Assembly: GCA_021767525.1 (NCBI GenBank)
Contig: JAASTF010000181.1
Span: forward strand, 1-6,527
Length of the DNA stretch: 6,527 bases
Source of the DNA: Paracoccaceae bacterium
Lineage (GTDB): Bacteria > Pseudomonadota > Alphaproteobacteria > Rhodobacterales > Rhodobacteraceae
Reading direction: 5' to 3'
In this document: positions 6,016 through 6,527 of the stretch, piece by piece
Layout: each line of letters starts with the position of its first letter
Numbering within the stretch: position 1 is the stretch's first letter
Notes under the pieces: model-generated
Database searches by the model: none
Seen by the model: only the letters and a program-made list of their open reading frames with translations
Told to the model about the DNA's origin: nothing
Made by a program: the position numbers and the translations under genes

Positions 6016-6044
6016 CAGGGTCTGTGCCCTGATGCGGAATCAGG
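6016..6044. promoter_or_regulatory. Two overlapping inverted repeats between the divergent MBL and MFS genes
   Basis: CAGGG/CCCTG (6016-6020 with 6027-6031, 6-base loop) and CCTGAT/ATCAGG (6028-6033 with 6039-6044, 5-base loop) share bases 6028-6031, so as RNA only one could form at a time. As DNA, CCTGATgcggaATCAGG is a plausible operator for either divergent gene. No convincing -35/-10 pair was found in 5946-6090, so its relation to the promoters is unknown. Confidence 0.3.
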
Positions 6045-6090
6045 TAGGTTGGGGCGGGCAAGGGTCCAGACCCGCGAAAGGGGCAAACCG

Positions 6091-6527
6091 ATGCTGCACA
6101 TCCTGGCCAATCGCGATTTTGCCCGCCTGTTCGGCGCGCAGATCGTGGCGCTGCTGGGCACCGGGCTGATGACCGTGGCGCTGGGGCTGTTGGCCTTTGA
6201 TCTGGCCGGCGTGGATGCGGGCGTGGTTCTGGGCACGGCCTATGCGATCAAGATGGTGGCCTATGTGGGGCTGTCGCCGCTGGCCCATGCCGTGGTGGCG
6301 CAACTGCCGCGCAAGGCGGTGCTGATCGGGGCCGATATCCTGCGCGGGGCGGTGGCGCTGTGCCTGCCTTTCGTCACCGAGATCTGGCAGGTCTATGTGC
6401 TGATCTTCGTATTGCAGGCGGCCTCGGCCACCTTCACACCGACCTTTCAGGCGGTGATCCCCGACATCCTGCCCGACGAGGGCGATTACACCCGCGCGCT
6501 GTCGCTGTCGCGGCTGGCCTATGACAT
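6091..6527 (+). CDS. MFS transporter, N-terminal part (cut by window end)
   Basis: The first 145 residues of a major facilitator superfamily transporter, usually about 400 residues with 12 membrane segments. Four hydrophobic segments are visible (about 11-37, 43-65, 77-96 and 100-120). The TM2-TM3 loop carries a reduced version of the MFS motif A, ending in PRK at 73-75. The opening NRDFARLFGAQIVALLGTGL and the TFTPTFQAVIPDILPDE segment at 114-130 fit the MFS_3/EntS-like export group, in which related proteins export siderophores or drugs. The start ATG at 6091 follows AAAGGGG (6077-6083) with 7-base spacing. The substrate cannot be read from this part. It is divergent from the MBL-fold gene across 145 bp. 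Confidence 0.85.
   Translation, partial: MLHILANRDFARLFGAQIVALLGTGLMTVALGLLAFDLAGVDAGVVLGTAYAIKMVAYVGLSPLAHAVVAQLPRKAVLIGADILRGAVALCLPFVTEIWQVYVLIFVLQAASATFTPTFQAVIPDILPDEGDYTRALSLSRLAYD

Noticed and set aside
5946..6236. Upstream extension of the MBL-fold gene frame by 97 codons
   Set aside because: The extension lacks family similarity, would bury the Tat signal inside the protein and overlaps the start of the divergent MFS gene. The ATG at 5945 has GGAGG before it.
1..6527. Searched by eye for tRNA or rRNA genes, CRISPR-type repeats, insertion sequence ends, toxin-antitoxin pairs and phage genes
   Set aside because: None was seen. Gene density, codon style and terminators are those of a stable chromosomal region, without signs of recent transfer.

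Overview
The window looks like an ordinary chromosomal segment of a GC-rich alphaproteobacterium, most likely of the Rhodobacteraceae (Roseobacter/Paracoccus-like). The basis is the strong GC bias at third codon positions, the PhaA/PhaB pair, the Tat-exported metallo-beta-lactamase-fold protein and the generally strong GGAGG ribosome binding sites. This assignment is inference from gene content and style; no rRNA or other marker is present.

Layout from left to right. 1-585 (minus): N-terminal two thirds of a VOC-superfamily ring-cleaving dioxygenase of the MhqO/PcpA type, running off the left edge. 586-742: its upstream region, with a perfect 16-bp palindrome (656-671) and the rho-independent terminator of phaB (676-701). 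743-1465 (minus): phaB, acetoacetyl-CoA reductase. 1466-1629: an AT-rich leader of phaB and the terminator of phaA. 1630-2805 (minus): phaA, acetyl-CoA acetyltransferase. 2806-2903: a probable phaA promoter with an overlapping dyad and a GC-rich leader hairpin. 2904-3743 (minus): a stand-alone EAL-domain c-di-GMP phosphodiesterase with the full set of catalytic residues. 3744-3859: a divergent intergenic region. 3860-4426 (plus): tag, 3-methyladenine DNA glycosylase I. 4525-4941 (plus): a small exported beta-strand-rich protein of unknown function. 4971-4999: a perfect bidirectional terminator. 5019-5945 (minus): a Tat-exported MBL-fold hydrolase. 5946-6090: a divergent intergenic region with overlapping inverted repeats. 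6091-6527 (plus): the start of an MFS transporter, cut by the right edge.

The only clear pathway is PhaA + PhaB: two acetyl-CoA condense to acetoacetyl-CoA, which is reduced to (R)-3-hydroxybutyryl-CoA, the monomer for polyhydroxybutyrate. The PHA synthase (phaC), phasin and regulator are not in the window. phaA and phaB lie in tandem, but a strong terminator separates them, so they are probably separate transcription units or only partly coupled. The remaining genes (EAL protein, Tag, exported small protein, MBL hydrolase, MFS transporter) look like independent housekeeping or accessory genes. I see no mobile element, CRISPR array, tRNA or rRNA. I do not see evidence for a new multi-gene system. 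The points most worth following are the regulatory dyads and the unrecognised exported protein.
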